64,000 nucleotides of DNA from Flavobacterium piscis. Its GTDB lineage: Bacteria; Bacteroidota; Bacteroidia; Flavobacteriales; Flavobacteriaceae. This document shows, in pieces, positions 27,153 through 35,111 of this stretch; positions within the stretch are counted from its first letter, which is position 1, and the number at the start of each line of letters is the position of its first letter. The translations under genes and the position numbers were made by a program. Location: the NCBI RefSeq assembly GCF_001686925.1, contig NZ_LVEN01000004.1, positions 100,878 through 164,877 on the forward strand. Direction: 5' to 3'. Under the pieces are notes generated by a model, which was not told the DNA's origin, ran no database searches, and worked only from the letters and a program-made list of their open reading frames with translations.

Positions 27153-28475
27153 ATGAAAAAATCAATAATGATGTTAAGTGCAGCACTAATGCTCGGCGGA
27201 GTGGCTCATGCTCAAAAGGTAGCTTTTGAAGAATATAATTTAGATAACGGCATGCATGTTATTTTACACAACGATCCGTCAGCTCCCGTTGTAATTACCT
27301 CGGTAATGTACCACGTAGGATCAAAAGACGAGCGCCCGGACCGAACTGGTTTTGCGCATTTCTTTGAGCATTTATTATTTGAAGGAACTCAAAATATAAA
27401 ACGTGGTGAATGGATGAAAATCGTCACTGCAAATGGCGGAGTAAACAATGCTAACACTTCTGACGACAGAACCTATTATTACGAAGTTTTCCCATCAAAC
27501 AGTTTAGAACTTGGTTTATGGATGGAATCTGAAAGATTGATGCACCCGATAATTAACAAGATTGGTGTTGAAACCCAAAACGAGGTTGTAAAAGAAGAAA
27601 AGAGAATGCGTTATGACAATCAGCCGTACGGCAATATACTTCCGGAGGTTAAGAAAAACATGTTCAAAAATCATCCATATCGCTGGACCACTATTGGCTC
27701 AATGAAAGATCTTGATGCAGCAACGCTGGAAGAATTTCAGGCTTTTAATAAAAAATTCTATACGCCAAATAATGCTGTTTTAGTGGTTGCCGGTGATTTT
27801 GACAAAACAAAAACCAAAGAATGGATTCAGAAATATTTTGCTCCAATCCCAAGAGGTGAAGAAGTAAAAAAACAAACTTTTGTCGAAGAACCAATCAATC
27901 AGACTATAAAAGCAACTTACGAAGATCCGAATATTCAGATTCCGATGATTGTTGCTTCTTACAGAACGCCATCAATGAAAACAAGAGATGCAAGAGTTCT
28001 GGATTTAATATCTTCTTATTTAAGTGACGGAAAAAGTTCAAAACTGTATAAAAAAATAGTTGATGATAAAAAAATGGCGCTTCAAATTGGTGCCGTGGGT
28101 TTTAGCCAGGAAGATTACGGAACGTACATATTATACGGTTTGCCAATGGCTCCAAATACCACCGCCGATATCTTAAAAGAAATAGACGAGGAAATTGTAA
28201 AAATTCAAACCGACCTGATTTCTGAAAAAGACTATGAAAAATTACAGAATAAATTCGATAATAATTTTGTGAACGCCAATGCAAGCGTAGAAGGAATTGC
28301 AGAAAACCTGGCTTCTTACTACTTACTTTACGGAGATGTAAATTTAATCAATACTGAAATTGATATTTACCACTCTATTACGAGAGAAGAAATTAGAGAA
28401 GTGGCTAAAAAATACTTAAACCCTAACCAGCGTTTAATTTTAGACTACGTTCCTTCAACTAAAGTTCAAAACTAA
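27153..28475 (+). CDS. M16 zinc peptidase, catalytic partner (insulinase/pitrilysin family)
   Basis: This 440-residue protein has a signal peptide (about 1-20, GGVAHA). The inverted zinc motif H69-F-F-E72-H73 (GFAHFFEHLLFEG) and the distal ligand, probably Glu149 in NEVVKEEKRM, are present. It covers two M16 half-domains of about 210 residues. It pairs with the next gene, starting 12 bp later, whose corresponding site is lost, as in two-subunit M16 peptidases. A periplasmic or outer-membrane-facing role in protein turnover is inferred. Confidence 0.93.
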   Translation: MKKSIMMLSAALMLGGVAHAQKVAFEEYNLDNGMHVILHNDPSAPVVITSVMYHVGSKDERPDRTGFAHFFEHLLFEGTQNIKRGEWMKIVTANGGVNNANTSDDRTYYYEVFPSNSLELGLWMESERLMHPIINKIGVETQNEVVKEEKRMRYDNQPYGNILPEVKKNMFKNHPYRWTTIGSMKDLDAATLEEFQAFNKKFYTPNNAVLVVAGDFDKTKTKEWIQKYFAPIPRGEEVKKQTFVEEPINQTIKATYEDPNIQIPMIVASYRTPSMKTRDARVLDLISSYLSDGKSSKLYKKIVDDKKMALQIGAVGFSQEDYGTYILYGLPMAPNTTADILKEIDEEIVKIQTDLISEKDYEKLQNKFDNNFVNANASVEGIAENLASYYLLYGDVNLINTEIDIYHSITREEIREVAKKYLNPNQRLILDYVPSTKVQN

Positions 28476-28487
28476 GCTTATCGAATC

Positions 28488-30536
28488 ATGAAAAAAATAC
28501 ATACATTTTTAATCCTTTTATTCCTGACTGGAATTATGCAAGCACAAGATCGTCCACAACCAAAACCAGGCCCTTCGCCAGTAGTCAACATCAAAAAACC
28601 ACAAACTTTTGTTTTGGCAAACGGCATGAAAGTTTTGGTGGTTGAAAACCATAAACTACCAAGAGTAAGCTTTAACTTAACCCTAGACAACGCTCCTTTT
28701 ACCGAAGGAAACAAGAAAGGTGTTGATGAACTAACCAGCAGCTTAATTGGCAACGGAACTAAAAAAACAACCAAAGAAGCTTTTAACGAAGAAATTGATT
28801 TTTACGGAGCAAGCATTAACTTTTCATCAACTGGTGCTTATGCCAGCTCTCTTTCTAAATATTCAGGACGTGTTCTGGAACTTTTGGCAGAAGGTGCTTT
28901 ACAACCCAATTTTACTCCAACTGAATTCGATAAAGAAAAAGCAAAATTAATCGAAGGGCTTAAAGCCGATGAAAAAAGCGTTCCTGCAATTGCAAGTCGT
29001 GTTGTTGATGTTTTGGCTTTTGGAAAAAACCATCCTTCAGGAGAATATCTTTCAGAAGAAACAGTTAAAAATGTCACACTTGAAGATGTTCAGAAAAATT
29101 ACGCAACCTATTTTGTTCCTGAAAACGCCTATTTAGTAGTGATTGGTGACGTTAAATTTAAAGAAACAAAAGCGGCAGTAGAGAAACTTTTTGGCGGATG
29201 GAAAAAACAAATTGCTCCAAAAAGCACTTATCCTAATCCTGAGAATGTTTCTCAACTTCAAATTGATTTTGTAGATGTTCCAAATGCGGTACAATCTGAA
29301 ATTTCATTGGTAAATACCGTGAATTTAAAAATGAGCGATCCTGATTTTTTCCCGGCTGTAATTGCCAATCAAATTTTGGGAGGAGATTTCAACAGCTACT
29401 TAAATATGAACTTACGTGAACAACACGCCTGGACTTACGGAGCAAGTTCAAGCATTGGAAGCGGGAAATATGTAACTAAATTTAAAGCTTCCTCTGCTGT
29501 TAGAAATACAGTTACAGACAGCGCTGTTGTTCAGTTTATAAAAGAAATTAAAAGAATCAGAACCGAAAGAGTTCCTCAGGAAGTTTTAAGAAATGTAAAA
29601 GCAGGATATATTGGCCGATTTGTAATGCAGGTTGAAAAACCGCAAACTGTTGCCCGTTATGCTTTGAATATTGAAACAGAAAAACTACCGGCTGATTTCT
29701 ACGAAAAATACATTCAAACCATAAACAATGTTACTGCCGACGATATTTATCGCGTTGCCAACAAATATTTCTTATTAGACAATATGCGAATTGTAATTGC
29801 AGGAAAAGGTTCTGATGTAATTACTGGTTTAGAAAAACTTCAAATTCCGATTTTTTATTTTGATAAATACGGAAATTCTATAGAAAAACCTGTAACTAAA
29901 AAAGAAGCCCCAGCCGGAATTACTGCGAAAACTGTTTTCGAAAATTACCTTAAAGCTATTGGTGGCGAAAAAGCAGTTTCTGCTGTAAAAACACTTTCAA
30001 TGACAGGAACCACAACCGTTCCTCAGGCTCCCGGACCTTTAACTTTTACTTCTAAATTAGATTCGAAAGGAAAAATGATGGTTTCGCTTGCCATGGGAAC
30101 TATGAATTTAATGAAGCAGGTTGTAAACGAAAAAGGGGCTTATATCGAACAACAAGGCCAACGCAAAAATCTTGAAGGCGCAGATCTTGCCGATATGAAG
30201 GCAAATGCAGCTCCTTTTGAAGAATTACAATTACAAAAAAGAACCGATTTAAAAGTAGACAGAATAGAACCTATAAACGGAAGCGATGCTTATGCAATAG
30301 CAGACGGCAAAACAACGTATTTCTACGATGTAAAATCAGGCTTGAAAGTAGCAGAATCTAAAGTTCGCGAACAAGGTGGAAAATCATCTGCTCAAATCAC
30401 CAATTTTAATGATTATAAAGAAGTAAAAGGCATCAAAGTTCCTTTTAACTTAGTTCAGAATGTAGGTTTTGAATTGGATATTAAAATGTCTGAGATTAAG
30501 ATTAATGAAGGAGTTTCTGAGAAAGATTTCCTTTAA
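28488..30536 (+). CDS. Non-catalytic M16 partner with C-terminal LolA/lipoprotein-sorting-like domain
   Basis: This 682-residue protein has a signal peptide (MKKIHTFLILLFLTGIMQAQ). Residues about 35-460 form two M16 halves; where HxxEH should stand the sequence reads GVDELTSSLIGNG, so zinc binding is lost. Residues about 485-682 form a separate beta domain (ITAKTVFENYLKAIGGEKAV, later TTYFYDVKSGLKV) resembling lipoprotein-sorting or DUF4292-like proteins. It is in an operon with the active M16 gene and likely forms a heterodimer with it. The extra domain is a fusion whose ligand is unknown. Confidence 0.88.
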   Translation: MKKIHTFLILLFLTGIMQAQDRPQPKPGPSPVVNIKKPQTFVLANGMKVLVVENHKLPRVSFNLTLDNAPFTEGNKKGVDELTSSLIGNGTKKTTKEAFNEEIDFYGASINFSSTGAYASSLSKYSGRVLELLAEGALQPNFTPTEFDKEKAKLIEGLKADEKSVPAIASRVVDVLAFGKNHPSGEYLSEETVKNVTLEDVQKNYATYFVPENAYLVVIGDVKFKETKAAVEKLFGGWKKQIAPKSTYPNPENVSQLQIDFVDVPNAVQSEISLVNTVNLKMSDPDFFPAVIANQILGGDFNSYLNMNLREQHAWTYGASSSIGSGKYVTKFKASSAVRNTVTDSAVVQFIKEIKRIRTERVPQEVLRNVKAGYIGRFVMQVEKPQTVARYALNIETEKLPADFYEKYIQTINNVTADDIYRVANKYFLLDNMRIVIAGKGSDVITGLEKLQIPIFYFDKYGNSIEKPVTKKEAPAGITAKTVFENYLKAIGGEKAVSAVKTLSMTGTTTVPQAPGPLTFTSKLDSKGKMMVSLAMGTMNLMKQVVNEKGAYIEQQGQRKNLEGADLADMKANAAPFEELQLQKRTDLKVDRIEPINGSDAYAIADGKTTYFYDVKSGLKVAESKVREQGGKSSAQITNFNDYKEVKGIKVPFNLVQNVGFELDIKMSEIKINEGVSEKDFL

Positions 30537-30538
30537 AG

Positions 30539-30571
30539 GTTCTGAGGTACTAAGTTGCTAAGGTTCTAAGA
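30539..30571. repeat. Period-8 degenerate tandem repeat
   Basis: Four 8-bp units (GGTTCTGA, GGTACTAA, GTTGCTAA, GGTTCTAA) follow each other immediately after the M16 operon stop codon. Confidence 0.7.
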
Positions 30572-30580
30572 TTTTTAGAG

Positions 30581-30620
30581 GCTTTGTCAAAGTTTAAAAA
30601 CTTTTGACAAAGCTTTTTTT
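30581..30620 (+). terminator. Terminator of the M16 operon, TTTGTCAAAGTTT family
   Basis: GCTTTGTCAAAGTTT (30581-30595) pairs with the region AAACTTTTGACAAAGC (30598-30613), then T7. It is nearly the same hairpin as at 24007-24049. Confidence 0.85.
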
Positions 30621-30652
30621 ATGCGCACTATTTTTAGTCATTGCTTTGTCAG

Positions 30653-30710
30653 GCTGAGCGGAGTCGAAGCCCACGTTCCAATCGACACGCTCTTCGACTT
30701 CGCTCAGAGC
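30653..30710. repeat. Extragenic palindrome of the CTGAGCGAAGTCGAAG family
   Basis: GCTGAGCGGAGTCGAAG (30653-30669) faces CTTCGACTTCGCTCAG (30692-30707), a 16-bp inverted repeat with one mismatch between two convergent genes. It is related to the direct copies at 15410-15471. Confidence 0.8.
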
Positions 30711-30736
30711 GACATCCGGAAAAACTACAAAACTTC

Positions 30737-31612
30737 TTATTTCTTAGCTGATAAATAAACTCCAATTAAAATAATAAATGCTCCAAAAAACTGAATTGGC
30801 GTTAGCATTTCATTATCTAACAATCCCCAAAAGAAAGCTACTATCGGGATTAAGTAAGTTACTGATGTTGCAAAGACCGGAGAAGACATTTGTATTAATT
30901 TAAAAAATACAACATTTGCAATTCCGGTTCCTAAAACTCCCAGAATCATTACAAAAAGAATAGAATGCTGGGTAACATCAAAACTTATTCTTTGCGTAAT
31001 ATCTGTAAAGCTTAAAATAATCAGAGCCGGTAAAAGCAAAACCGCAAAGTTTCCGGTTGTAATACTTACCGAATTCAGATCTGATAAATATTTCTTGATT
31101 AGATTGACATTGATAGCATAACAAAGCGTTGCAATCACAACCAAAATCACATAGTAATAATCTTGTCCCGGATGCGCGGATGCGCCACTTAGGACCAAAA
31201 GTAAGCAACCTACCAAACCAACAAAAACACCCAAAACTTGTTGTTTTTGAAATTGAATCCCGAAAATGATTATTCCCAGAACCAAAGTATTTAAAGGTGT
31301 AAGCGAATTTAAAATAGCAACAATCGAACTATCGACCTGAGTTTCGGCAATTGCAAAAAGAAAAGCCGGAGTAAAGGTTCCGAAAACAGAGGTTATGGCA
31401 ACAAATTTCCATTGGCGGCGTGAAATTTTCTTTAGACTATTAAAGCCAAAAAGCAACAGAAACAAAGCTGCGAAAATAATTCGGAATGAACCTACCTGAA
31501 TCGCTGTTAAACCAACGAGACCTCTTTTTATTAAAATAAAAGAACTTCCCCAAATAAGCGAAAGAACAAATAAATAAGCCCACTTTAATTGCTTTGCATC
31601 CATAAATATCAT
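30737..31612 (-). CDS. EamA/DMT-family transporter
   Basis: This 291-residue protein has about ten membrane helices and two EamA repeats. The N-terminal signature SLIWGSSFILIKRGL and PAFLFAIAETQVDSSIVAIL are typical. Such drug/metabolite transporters export amino acids or other small molecules; the substrate is unknown. A second Met at codon 4 (31603, MDAKQLKW) is an equally good start, because a -7-like CAAATTTG at 31620-31627 would put transcription start near 31614. It is divergent from the HMA lipoprotein gene. Confidence 0.87.
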   Translation of the reverse strand: MIFMDAKQLKWAYLFVLSLIWGSSFILIKRGLVGLTAIQVGSFRIIFAALFLLLFGFNSLKKISRRQWKFVAITSVFGTFTPAFLFAIAETQVDSSIVAILNSLTPLNTLVLGIIIFGIQFQKQQVLGVFVGLVGCLLLVLSGASAHPGQDYYYVILVVIATLCYAINVNLIKKYLSDLNSVSITTGNFAVLLLPALIILSFTDITQRISFDVTQHSILFVMILGVLGTGIANVVFFKLIQMSSPVFATSVTYLIPIVAFFWGLLDNEMLTPIQFFGAFIILIGVYLSAKK

Positions 31613-31661
31613 TTTGGTGCAAATTTGTAATAAATTTATGAACTGACCTCCTCCTTTTTAT

Positions 31662-31669
31662 TAATTTTG
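31662..31669 (+). promoter_or_regulatory. -7 element (TAATTTTG) for the HMA-domain lipoprotein
   Basis: TAATTTTG matches the consensus exactly, 37 bp before the ATG at 31707. Confidence 0.5.
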
Positions 31670-31706
31670 CAAGGAATACAACTTATCAATTTAAAAATCA
31701 TATATA

Positions 31707-32084
31707 ATGAAATTTACAAAGATCATAGCCGCTTTCGCCATCGCGAGTTTAGTATTAGTAAGCTGCAAAAAAGAAGAAGATAAAAACCTGGCCAATATAA
31801 AATCCGAAAATACACCCATAAAAGAACACAAAGCAATTGCTGCTGAAAATGTACAAACGGCAAGTTTTGAAATCGAAGGAATGACTTGTGCTATGGGATG
31901 TGCCAAAACAATCGAAAAAGAACTATCCAATCTTGACGGCGTTGAAAAAGCTACAGTAGATTTCGATAAAAAAACAGCTACTGTTGTATTCGACAAAACA
32001 GTTCAAAACCAAGAGAATCTGACTAAAACGGTTCAGGCAACCGGAGATGGGAAAACTTATAAAGTTTCGAATATAAAGTCGTAG
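31707..32084 (+). CDS. Lipoprotein with heavy-metal-associated (HMA) domain
   Basis: This 125-residue protein has a lipobox LVLVSC (lipid Cys20), a Lys/Glu-rich linker and one ferredoxin-like HMA domain (about 52-122). The metal loop reads GMTCAMGC with Cys61 and Cys65, so the spacing is CxxxC instead of the usual CxxC. HMA domains bind Cu(I) or Zn(II) and hand the metal to P-type ATPases; an outer-membrane or periplasmic lipoprotein with this fold may scavenge or buffer metal. No metal transporter gene is adjacent. It is monocistronic, with a terminator directly after. Confidence 0.88.
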   Translation: MKFTKIIAAFAIASLVLVSCKKEEDKNLANIKSENTPIKEHKAIAAENVQTASFEIEGMTCAMGCAKTIEKELSNLDGVEKATVDFDKKTATVVFDKTVQNQENLTKTVQATGDGKTYKVSNIKS

Positions 32085-32114
32085 TCCGAAAAAAGATTAA
32101 CAACAAATATATTT

Positions 32115-32151
32115 AAACAGTAGTAAACTCAGGCTTACTACTGTTTTTTTT
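32115..32151 (+). terminator. Intrinsic terminator after the HMA lipoprotein
   Basis: AAACAGTAGTAA (32115-32126) pairs with TTACTACTGTTT (32135-32146), followed by a T-run. Confidence 0.85.
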
Positions 32152-32205
32152 GTGAATGATTTTCAAAAATCTATTTTAGCTTATATCAATATTTAAACAA
32201 AAACA

Positions 32206-32667
32206 ATGGAACTTAAATTTAGCCACATCGATATTCTGGTAAAAGATCTTCAGGAAGCCTGCGACTATTACGCAAAAATCCTTGGAGCAGAAATCTCTAA
32301 AAAATTCATCTGGCAAAGAGACGAACTTCATGTGACCTATGCCGTTGTGAGAATGAGACAAGAACGTTTTATGCTTGTTCAGCCATTTTCCGGAAATTTA
32401 AAAAAATTACTAGATACAAAAGGCGAAGGAACTATTTACCGTCACTGCTACTCTACTCCTGATATTGAAGTTGCTTTTGACGAATTAGTAGCTTCGGGCG
32501 TTCAGCCAGAGGATGAAAATGGAAATACTTTGTCAAAAGAAAGCCTTAATTCCCCGAGTGGAGTTAGAATTATTTGGCTTCCAAAACGTTTTGGAGAATT
32601 CTCGATTGAGATATTAGAAGAAGCAGGACTTCAGGATTTTATTACCGACGCTTTTTCGGTTTCTTAA
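32206..32667 (+). CDS. VOC-family (glyoxalase/bleomycin-resistance-fold) protein
   Basis: This 153-residue protein has a vicinal-oxygen-chelate fold: the opening LKFSHIDILVKDLQEACDYY, the centre GTIYRHCYSTPDIEVAFDEL and the closing FGEFSIEILEE. Candidate metal ligands are His7, His80 and the Glu pair near 136-139. The sequence is closest in style to methylmalonyl-CoA epimerase/glyoxalase-like members, but no substrate can be assigned. It is monocistronic and convergent with gldD across a strong shared terminator. Confidence 0.82.
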   Translation: MELKFSHIDILVKDLQEACDYYAKILGAEISKKFIWQRDELHVTYAVVRMRQERFMLVQPFSGNLKKLLDTKGEGTIYRHCYSTPDIEVAFDELVASGVQPEDENGNTLSKESLNSPSGVRIIWLPKRFGEFSIEILEEAGLQDFITDAFSVS

Positions 32668-32703
32668 AATAAGAATTAGAGGATTCAATCCTTTATCAAA
32701 CAT

Positions 32704-32740
32704 AAAAAAGGGCGTTTATAAATTAAACGCCCTTTTTTTT
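32704..32740. terminator. Bidirectional terminator between the VOC gene and gldD
   Basis: AAAAAAGGGCGTTTA pairs with TAAACGCCCTTTTTT (32704-32736) with A and T runs on both sides, serving both convergent transcripts. Confidence 0.9.
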
Positions 32741-32752
32741 ATATCTTCTTTT

Positions 32753-33313
32753 TTATTTCCACTTCAAAGTTTCCATTAATCTTTGCATATCATTTTTGAT
32801 ATAACTCGCCGCCGGCATAATCGAATCAAAATTAGGCTTAGCATAAAAATAAACTGATCCTGTTATAAAATGCTTTGTACTGTCTGTTACGTAAAATTGC
32901 GAGTTTGTAGCTGCATTTCCATCCACCTGATAAAACATTCCGTAAACCTTTTTTTGAGGGTTTAAATAGGGCTGTTCTAATATATCATCGGCTTTAATTA
33001 CATGCTCGTAAGTAAGTTTTTGAGCATCTTTAAGCAATTTTTCGATATTACCATTTACAGGTTTATAGGTTAGGTAAATTGTTGCTTTCATTTTAGGATA
33101 GGCAATCGCGAATCCGCAATCTTTTTCACCTTTAATCACAGCCGCTTCATTCATTTCAAAAGCAAAGGGACAATTGTTTTCAAAACTAACATATTTTGCT
33201 TCCGGATAATCTAATCGAAGAAAACCTGATGGCTTAGGCACCACATCATCTTTACAACTTAAAACAGTCAATGCCAGTAAAATTGTTGCTATTGAAATTG
33301 TTTTTTTTAACAT
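32753..33313 (-). CDS. gldD: Gliding motility lipoprotein GldD
   Basis: This 186-residue lipoprotein has a lipobox TVLSC (lipid Cys20) and the family opening KPSGFLRLDYPEAKY after it. GldD is required for gliding and for T9SS activity in F. johnsoniae; its biochemical role is not known. Its start codon directly abuts the gldE stop, so translation is probably coupled. It is the last gene of mutY-ssb-gldE-gldD and shares its terminator with the convergent VOC gene. Confidence 0.95.
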   Translation of the reverse strand: MLKKTISIATILLALTVLSCKDDVVPKPSGFLRLDYPEAKYVSFENNCPFAFEMNEAAVIKGEKDCGFAIAYPKMKATIYLTYKPVNGNIEKLLKDAQKLTYEHVIKADDILEQPYLNPQKKVYGMFYQVDGNAATNSQFYVTDSTKHFITGSVYFYAKPNFDSIMPAASYIKNDMQRLMETLKWK

Positions 33314-34609
33314 TTAATCTATTGTTACTTTTATTTGTTTAACACGCTTTTTATCGACTGTTTCTATTGTAAAGACACAATTTTCAAAAGCTACTTTTTG
33401 ATCTTTTTTAGGGAAGTTGCCTAAAATTTCTAAAATAAATCCCGCTAACGTTTCTGCTTCACCTTTATGAGATTCAAAAATATCTTCAGTAACATTGACG
33501 ATTCTATAAAAATCTTTCATATTGATTTTTCCTTCAAAAAGAAAATTCTTTTCATCGATTTGAGAGAAATTCAAATTTTCATCGTCAAACTCATCACTTA
33601 TATCACCTACTATTTCTTCGATAACATCTTCCAGAGACACTAATCCTGATGTTCCGCCGTATTCATCAACCACAATAGCCAAATGGCTTTTAAGGCTTTG
33701 AAAATCCTTTAATAAATTGTCGAGTTTTTTATTCTCAGGAACAAAAAATGCTTCTCTTACCAAAGAAGTCCAGTCGAATTCATCATTATCAATATGCGGT
33801 AATAAATCTTTAACAAACAAAACCCCTTCAATCTGATCGATGTTATCGCGATAAACAGGAATTCTTGAAAATCCTTTTTCGATTATTTTAGGACAAATTG
33901 CCGAAAATGATTCTGATATTTCTAATGCAAAAATATCAATCCTCGGACTCATTACCTGTTTTGTATCTGTATTCCCAAAAGAAACTATGCCTTCAAGGAT
34001 TTTTTGTTCTTCGCTTGACGTTCCTTCAGAATCTGTAAGTTCTAAGGCTTGAGAAAGCTGATTTATCGAAAAACTATTTTTTTGTTTCCCTAATTTGTTA
34101 TGCAAATATAGTGTAACACTACGCATAGGCAAACTTATTGGCGATAGTAATGTATCTAAAATTGCGATTGGATATGCAACGCGTTTTGCAAATTTTATAT
34201 TGTTTCGGCTGGCATAAACTTTAGGCAAAACTTCTCCAAACAACAAAATAAGAAAAGTAACCAGAATGATTTCAAGTATAAACTTAAAGACCGGAGAACT
34301 TACATTAGCAAAAATATTTTGTCCAATAAAAGAGAATAAAATAACAACTCCAATATTAAAAAAATTATTGGCTACTAATAAGGTGGCTAAAAGTTTTTTG
34401 GGTTTATCTAAAAGATTGGAAATAATTTTTCCTCTCGGATTATTTTCCTGCAATGTTTCGTTAATGTCTTTTTGAGATAAAGAAAAAAGCGCCACTTCGG
34501 CACCTGAAACAATTGCCGAAAGAAACAGCAAAATAAATATTCCGACAAAACCAATTATTAAATTGATGTCTAATGTAGAATTAAAAAATAAACTGGGCTC
34601 CGGGTCCAA
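33314..34609 (-). CDS. gldE: Gliding-associated CNNM/CBS-domain membrane protein GldE
   Basis: This 431-residue protein has a CNNM (DUF21) transmembrane domain with three or four helices (about 15-175, SAIVSGAEVALFSLS). A CBS pair follows at about 205-335 (VMSPRIDIFAL, ...VVDEYGGTSGLVSLEDVIEE), then a C-terminal CorC/HlyC domain at about 350-430. It belongs to the hemolysin-C/Mg-transport-associated family. GldE partially supports GldD function in gliding flavobacteria. The gldE-gldD adjacency is conserved there. Confidence 0.94.
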   Translation of the reverse strand: MDPEPSLFFNSTLDINLIIGFVGIFILLFLSAIVSGAEVALFSLSQKDINETLQENNPRGKIISNLLDKPKKLLATLLVANNFFNIGVVILFSFIGQNIFANVSSPVFKFILEIILVTFLILLFGEVLPKVYASRNNIKFAKRVAYPIAILDTLLSPISLPMRSVTLYLHNKLGKQKNSFSINQLSQALELTDSEGTSSEEQKILEGIVSFGNTDTKQVMSPRIDIFALEISESFSAICPKIIEKGFSRIPVYRDNIDQIEGVLFVKDLLPHIDNDEFDWTSLVREAFFVPENKKLDNLLKDFQSLKSHLAIVVDEYGGTSGLVSLEDVIEEIVGDISDEFDDENLNFSQIDEKNFLFEGKINMKDFYRIVNVTEDIFESHKGEAETLAGFILEILGNFPKKDQKVAFENCVFTIETVDKKRVKQIKVTID

Positions 34610-34632
34610 ATTAAAAAAGATTAGTTAAACAA

Positions 34633-35073
34633 TCAAAAAGGTAAGTCATTTATAGGCAAACCTTCATTCGTGGCATCAAAGTTAGTGTTTTTTGCTGGTT
34701 CTGATTCCTGATGCGGTTTATGATTTCCGGTTTCTTTTTTAGTAGTCAAAAAAGTAAACTCAGTCACCTGAATCTCCGTAGTATATTTTGTAGTACCATC
34801 CTCTGCTTGCCACTGACGTGATTTTATACGCCCCTCTATATAGATCTTATCTCCTTTAGAAAGGTATTTTTCGCAAATTTCGGCAGCTTTATTGCGCACA
34901 ACCAGATTATGCCATTCCGTTGAAGTTATCTTTTCATTGGTCGTTTTATTGATATAAACCTCGTTTGTAGCTAATTGAAAACGACCTATACAGTTTCCGC
35001 CATCAAAATAATGCATTTTTACATCATCGCCTAAATGGCCAATTAGCATCACTTTATTTAATGTTCCATTCAT
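34633..35073 (-). CDS. ssb: Single-stranded DNA-binding protein
   Basis: These 146 residues start at MNGTLNKVMLIGHLGDDV (ATG at 35073); an upstream in-frame ATG at 35118 would overlap the mutY stop and add non-SSB residues. The OB fold (about 3-105) contains WHNLVVRNKAAEICEKYL and IYIEGRIKSRQW. A polar linker follows, and the acidic tip ends INDLPF, which recruits repair and replication partners. It lies 38 bp after mutY and 23 bp before gldE. Confidence 0.95.
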   Translation of the reverse strand: MNGTLNKVMLIGHLGDDVKMHYFDGGNCIGRFQLATNEVYINKTTNEKITSTEWHNLVVRNKAAEICEKYLSKGDKIYIEGRIKSRQWQAEDGTTKYTTEIQVTEFTFLTTKKETGNHKPHQESEPAKNTNFDATNEGLPINDLPF

Positions 35074-35111
35074 AATTTTACAGTGGTATTTATCCCAAAG
35101 ATACATTTTTT

